A stretch of DNA of 9,499 bases from Methanobacteriota archaeon (lineage in GTDB: Archaea; Halobacteriota; Methanosarcinia; Methanosarcinales; Methanoperedenaceae). Below are positions 6,536-9,499 of this stretch, in pieces. Where the stretch lies: assembly GCA_018900975.1 (NCBI GenBank), contig JAHIFK010000288.1, positions 1-9,499 on the forward strand, written 5' to 3'. A program made the translations under genes and the position numbers. Under the pieces are notes generated by a model. That model was not told the origin of the DNA. It saw only the letters and a program-made list of their open reading frames with translations, and made no database searches. The first letter of the stretch is position 1. Each line of letters begins with the position of its first letter.

Positions 6536-6989
6536 TCATTTTGTATTTTTCTTAAATAAGGAATTCATCCTTTCGGGATAAAATGAAAAAATATTCCCTG
6601 CTGTGACAAACAGAGTCCCGGTCCAGAAGATCAAAATATGAAACTGACTATCTCTTAGCGTCACAAAATTAAATATCAGTATTACTATACCCAGATGCAG
6701 CATCGACGAACCCAGCATCACAATATAACCTTATTTTTACAAGGATTTCCTGTTCAAAAAGTCTTTTCGGTATGCATAAACCAAGTGATATCAGGAGCAG
6801 TACCAGGAAAGGGTACAGGTATGAGTTCATATCATCTATGAACTGCGGGTATACGGTCGTCCCTGTCCATCCTGGAGTTGATGCAAGATAATTGTAATAT
6901 GTAATACCATAAACGCACACAATACCTATCGCAAAAAGAATGAGCGTTGTCAGGACAATGAGATAATAATCGTATTTTTTCGGTTTCAC
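6536..6989 (-). pseudogene. ccmF: CcmF C-terminal half (split heme lyase), interrupted by a one-base frameshift
   Basis: GTG 6989 overlaps the stop of the upstream CcmF N-half as GTGA and has GTGGTG as ribosome binding site. The frame encodes helix 1 (about 9-29), an outer loop with Pro, Trp and Tyr, and helix 2 (about 58-72), up to EQEILVK (residue 85). Here, near 6728-6736, one extra base in AAAAATAAGG throws the frame off, and the original frame then ends at 6669. Removing one base continues smoothly into GYIVMLGSSMLHLGIVILI and another helix, ending at TGA 6536, for a total of about 150 residues. The His in MLHLG (about residue 98) fits the second transmembrane heme histidine of CcmF. The gene is either truly broken or carries a homopolymer sequencing error; the intact remainder favours the latter. 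Confidence 0.75.
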
Positions 6990-7963
6990 GGCTGCACCAC
7001 CGAATGTATCCCCGGGATGATATAGGTGAGAAGATAAGTAAATACAAGCGTTACAAAACAGAGCACGCCAAGGAGCGCAGTGGTCTTCCACAATTTTCCC
7101 CTGTCAACATAAATGCGGGCGTGCAGGTAAGCGCTGTAAAGCACCCACATCATTATAGAGCCGCTTATCTTTGGGTCCCACCACCATGCGCTGTCCTTCC
7201 ATGCCTCTATAGCCCAGGGGTAGCCGATAAGCATTCCTGCCGTGAGCAGGATATACCCGGGTTTTGCGTACTTGTAAGCGATCTGATCATACTGACTGAC
7301 ATGCCGCCACAGCATGAAGACGCATGCTGCGAACGTGATAATAAGTGATGCATACGCTATGAACAGCATTGGAGGGTGAGTCCACATGTAAGTTGAATTG
7401 TAGTAATACGTAATGCGTCCATAAAGCGTCCCAGCTATCTGATAGATATTCCCATCGCCAGCCAGGGCTGCATACCATCGGTTTATCTCGCCGTGCACTA
7501 TCGGAAGGGGTTCCTTGAACGGGTTTGAGAAAAAAAACACGATCGATGAAAAAACAGATAATATTACACCCAGAAAGGATCGAAGTTCTTTGCGTCCTTT
7601 TAACGTCAATGCAAAAACCGATGCGATCATCGCCCAGAAATACAGCTTTTCAGATTCGATCCACAGGGGTATGGCAAAACGGCTGCTCTCTACAGGTAAT
7701 TGCATGTCCAGAGGGTATTCGATCAATACTGTATTATAAATCCGGACATGGAACCAGATTATAATAATAAAGCCAACAATATAAAGACCGGTCTGGATGT
7801 ATAGGAGTTTAATCAAATAATTGAAATAATCCTCCTTCGCATTCCTTAAAAACAGGATAGACAGAAAACCCATTAATAAAGCAACTATGAAAATATATGT
7901 AATTACAGGCTGACCGATGCTTGATGCAAATTCCCTGGCTCCCAGGTATTCCGCAAAACCCAT
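6986..7963 (-). CDS. ccmF: CcmF N-terminal half: WWD-domain cytochrome c heme lyase subunit
   Basis: The 325-residue multi-spanning membrane protein carries the heme-handling WWD domain of CcmF/CcsA proteins, which attach heme to apocytochrome c outside the membrane. Landmarks are THPPMLFIAY (195-204) with His196, the tryptophan-rich segment around WWWDPK (260-265), YLHAR (279-283) with His281, and GIHSVV (318-323) with His320. The spacings 196-281-320 closely match E. coli CcmF His173-His261-His303 (outer, membrane and outer heme ligands). The protein ends just after the last of these, so the rest of CcmF is encoded by the next gene. Unusually, the residues after WWWDP are KISGS rather than the PVENAS of CcmF or PKETW of CcsA. 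The ATG overlaps the previous stop by one base (TAATG), with GGGAG upstream as ribosome binding site. Confidence 0.88.
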   Translation of the reverse strand: MGFAEYLGAREFASSIGQPVITYIFIVALLMGFLSILFLRNAKEDYFNYLIKLLYIQTGLYIVGFIIIIWFHVRIYNTVLIEYPLDMQLPVESSRFAIPLWIESEKLYFWAMIASVFALTLKGRKELRSFLGVILSVFSSIVFFFSNPFKEPLPIVHGEINRWYAALAGDGNIYQIAGTLYGRITYYYNSTYMWTHPPMLFIAYASLIITFAACVFMLWRHVSQYDQIAYKYAKPGYILLTAGMLIGYPWAIEAWKDSAWWWDPKISGSIMMWVLYSAYLHARIYVDRGKLWKTTALLGVLCFVTLVFTYLLTYIIPGIHSVVQP

Positions 7964-8385
7964 TACAACTCTATCTCCCTGACAGGCTCTCCCTCCACAG
8001 TATCAGGCGCGAGCCAATCTATTATCATTATCAAGTCTTCTGTGTTATCTGCTGATATCTCAACATGTATCGAGCCCAAGCTTTCCTCTCCAGCAGGGAA
8101 ATTCACCTTTCCAACAAAAGCGACCTGTTTATTCAGGCGAAATTGTGTGTTATTACCTTCCATTCCGTTTATAAGGATGCGCCTGGCTGCATCTAGGATA
8201 CGGAACTCTCTCAAAAGAGTATGAAGTCTTCTCAGGCTTTCAAGGCCACCCTCACCATAAAGTTGAGGTGCCCCGAAATTCCGAAGATTAAGATCAACAG
8301 GGAATATGTTTGTGATCGCTGTTCTTACACTTTCTTCTATTTCAGTTGGATATACGAGCGCAGATATCGTGACAATTGTGTTCAT
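7963..8385 (-). CDS. COG1325/DUF54 predicted RNA-binding protein
   Basis: The 140-residue soluble protein matches the archaeal COG1325 family (RNA-binding domain PF01877), long predicted to be linked to the archaeal exosome because of gene neighbourhoods; a direct function has not been shown to my knowledge. Family features seen are the N-terminal strand with VYPTE (11-15), the glycine-rich segment FGAPQLYGEGG (37-47), the Arg/Leu-rich helix that follows, and FRLNKQVAFVGKV (82-94). The start is coupled to the upstream kinase gene by an ATGA overlap at 8382-8385, and its stop overlaps the CcmF N-half start. Its place between a kinase and a cytochrome c maturation gene is the odd point, as neither has an evident role in RNA metabolism. 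Confidence 0.85.
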   Translation of the reverse strand: MNTIVTISALVYPTEIEESVRTAITNIFPVDLNLRNFGAPQLYGEGGLESLRRLHTLLREFRILDAARRILINGMEGNNTQFRLNKQVAFVGKVNFPAGEESLGSIHVEISADNTEDLIMIIDWLAPDTVEGEPVREIEL

Positions 8386-8921
8386 ACTGTTCGGAACAAT
8401 TTTCTGATTTCTTCCTGGAATTCTTCAATGGAACGAGTATTATTAAGTGTTATGTCTGACATATCCATCGCCTTCTCCAGGCCCCAGCTCTTTTCACGTT
8501 CATCACGTCTTTTTAATTCCTCGATCCCATTCATATCATCTGAACGGGCGCGTTTTTTTACTCTTTCGAACCTCAAGTCAAACGGCGCATTGATCGCAAT
8601 AAGCTTAAAATCGTCCCCGAAATGATTCTTGAAGTAATTTACTTCCTCTATATTCCTTGTCCCGTCAACAACTACCACATCGCTCCTTTGCGCCCGTATC
8701 TTTGGAACGCAGCGCTTTGCAATGGCATCCATACCCTCATCCCTGCGTAAAGCTGTGCCTGTACCGCCGATATTCTCATCCGTGGGAGGCAAACCCCTTC
8801 TTTTTGCTTCTTCCCGTACCTCGTCGCCCATATTGACGACGGGTATTTTCAAGCTTCGCGCCACGGCAGAAGCTTCGGACTTACCCGATGCTGGCATGCC
8901 TACAAATGCAATTAATTTCAT
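8382..8921 (-). CDS. UPF0200-family P-loop nucleotide kinase-like protein
   Basis: From ATG 8921 the product has 179 residues, a compact P-loop NTPase of the adenylate-kinase/dephospho-CoA-kinase-like type (UPF0200, archaea). The Walker A motif is GMPASGKS (8-15), VVVVDGTRN (82-90) is the Walker B-like strand, and an Arg/Lys-rich lid segment follows (RFERVKKRARSDD, 117-129). The substrate is not known. The open frame extends back to 8966, but those 15 codons lie upstream of and across a TATA box at 8944-8953 that places transcription start at about 8921-8923, so a leaderless ATG 8921 is preferred; the N-terminus MKLIAFVGMP is also family-like. It is the first gene of a four-gene overlapping operon that ends with the CcmF halves. 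Confidence 0.88.
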   Translation of the reverse strand: MKLIAFVGMPASGKSEASAVARSLKIPVVNMGDEVREEAKRRGLPPTDENIGGTGTALRRDEGMDAIAKRCVPKIRAQRSDVVVVDGTRNIEEVNYFKNHFGDDFKLIAINAPFDLRFERVKKRARSDDMNGIEELKRRDEREKSWGLEKAMDMSDITLNNTRSIEEFQEEIRKLFRTV

Positions 8922-8943
8922 TGAACGGTCTAATTTAGCTGGT

Positions 8944-8953
8944 ATATTATAAA
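8944..8953 (-). promoter_or_regulatory. TATA box of the kinase-COG1325-ccmF operon
   Basis: The minus strand reads TTTATAATAT, centred about 27 bases before ATG 8921. No Shine-Dalgarno is present between, so the message is probably leaderless. Confidence 0.55.
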
Positions 8954-8966
8954 CATATGCACTCAA

Positions 8967-8977
8967 TATTTATATGG
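8967..8977 (+). promoter_or_regulatory. TATA box of the PAN gene
   Basis: The AT-rich element around TTTATATG (8969-8976) is centred about 27 bases before the ATG at 9000. No ribosome binding site precedes that ATG, which fits a leaderless transcript. It stands only some 15 bases from the opposite-facing TATA box of the kinase operon. Confidence 0.5.
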
Positions 8978-8999
8978 TATAAAACCTATTTAGCCTATT

Positions 9000-9499
9000 A
9001 TGGACAATGCGATCGCGAGAACACCATCTGCGGATAGTTCAGTAAATGAGGCCCAGATAAGAGAACTACAGGATTCCATAGATGCCCTGAAAACCCAGAT
9101 GAAAGAAATGCATTCAAAACTTCTCGAAGCTGCTATCCTGAATAATAAATATGTCCAGACCATTACGGATTACCAGAAGCAGATCGAACAGTTGAAGAAA
9201 CCGCCCCTTTTTATATGCAGCGTGGTGGAACTGTTTGATGGTATGGCGCTTCTCAGGCAGCACGGCAGCAACCAGGAAATTGTCACGACAATACCGGATG
9301 AAATGAAACAAAAGACCGAGGCGGGTTCGCGTGTTGCAGTAACAGGCAACCTTTCTATCGTCAGGGTACTGTCAAAATCCGCAGATGTACGTGCGCGGGT
9401 AATGGAACTTACTGAGGCGCCAGATGTAGATTATAACATGATAGGGGGGCTTGGCAAGCAGATAGATGAAGTAGTGGAGACGCTTGAGCTTCCGCTCAC
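9000..9499 (+). CDS. pan: Proteasome-activating nucleotidase (PAN), N-terminal part (3' end beyond the window)
   Basis: From ATG 9000 the frame stays open for 166 codons to the window edge. Residues about 15-66 form the expected N-terminal coiled coil, followed by KKPPLFICSVVELFDG (66-81), the start of the OB-fold domain (to about 135). The segment MIGGLGKQIDEVVETLELPL at the right edge is the conserved entry to the AAA+ ATPase domain. Walker A and B lie beyond the window. PAN forms a hexameric ring that unfolds proteins and feeds them to the archaeal 20S proteasome. The order coiled coil, OB fold, AAA entry distinguishes it from Cdc48. It is divergent from the UPF0200 kinase and has its own TATA box. 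Confidence 0.93.
   Translation, partial: MDNAIARTPSADSSVNEAQIRELQDSIDALKTQMKEMHSKLLEAAILNNKYVQTITDYQKQIEQLKKPPLFICSVVELFDGMALLRQHGSNQEIVTTIPDEMKQKTEAGSRVAVTGNLSIVRVLSKSADVRARVMELTEAPDVDYNMIGGLGKQIDEVVETLELPL

Noticed and set aside
8922..8966. N-terminal extension of the UPF0200 kinase from 8966
   Set aside because: It spans the predicted TATA box, and the family begins directly with the P-loop strand.
1..9499. tRNA, rRNA, CRISPR arrays, insertion sequences, attachment sites or phage genes
   Set aside because: No cloverleaf-like sequence, no regularly spaced repeats, no transposase or integrase motif and no long terminal inverted repeats were found by eye on either strand.

Overview
The window looks like a chromosomal segment of a euryarchaeon. 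Archaeal hallmarks are the start of a proteasome-activating nucleotidase (PAN), a cupin-type glucose-6-phosphate isomerase, a UPF0200 P-loop kinase, a COG1325/DUF54 RNA-binding protein, AT-rich TATA boxes and apparently leaderless starts. Together with cytochrome c maturation genes and rubrerythrin/flavodoxin oxidative-stress genes, this suggests an anaerobic, c-type-cytochrome-containing lineage such as Methanosarcinales or Methanoperedenaceae (ANME-2d). That placement is inference from gene content; no marker tree could be run.

Layout, left to right. (a) 1-400, minus: the start of a small charged protein resembling DUF5788, running off the left edge, divergent from (b) 526-2916, plus: a tight operon of a stomatin/SPFH protein, its NfeD-type membrane serine protease partner (ATGA overlap), and a small three-helix membrane protein starting with TTG. 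(c) 2923-3332, plus: a decayed B12-binding radical SAM gene with the middle, including the Cys cluster, deleted. (d) 3364-4818, minus: a complete TrkH potassium channel subunit sharing a divergent promoter with (e) 4929-5746, plus: an intact rubrerythrin followed by a flavodoxin gene that has lost most of its N-terminal part. (f) 5777-6505, minus: cupin glucose-6-phosphate isomerase. (g) 6536-8921, minus: an overlapping operon transcribed from right to left, UPF0200 kinase -> COG1325 RNA-binding protein -> CcmF N-terminal half (WWD domain) -> CcmF C-terminal half. The last gene carries a one-base frameshift. (h) 9000-9499, plus: the N-terminal third of PAN, divergent from the kinase with back-to-back promoters.

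How the genes work together: stomatin and NfeD form the known membrane protease/substrate pair. Rubrerythrin with a flavodoxin is an anaerobic peroxide-detoxification pair, here with its flavodoxin broken. The two CcmF pieces would jointly make the heme-ligating core of the cytochrome c synthase, with three of the four expected heme histidines in the N-half and the fourth located after the frameshift in the C-half. No tRNA, rRNA, CRISPR array, insertion sequence or integrase was seen. The most notable signals are three broken genes within about 4 kb and the split CcmF embedded in a kinase/RNA-binding operon. I did not find a clear novel defence or mobile system.
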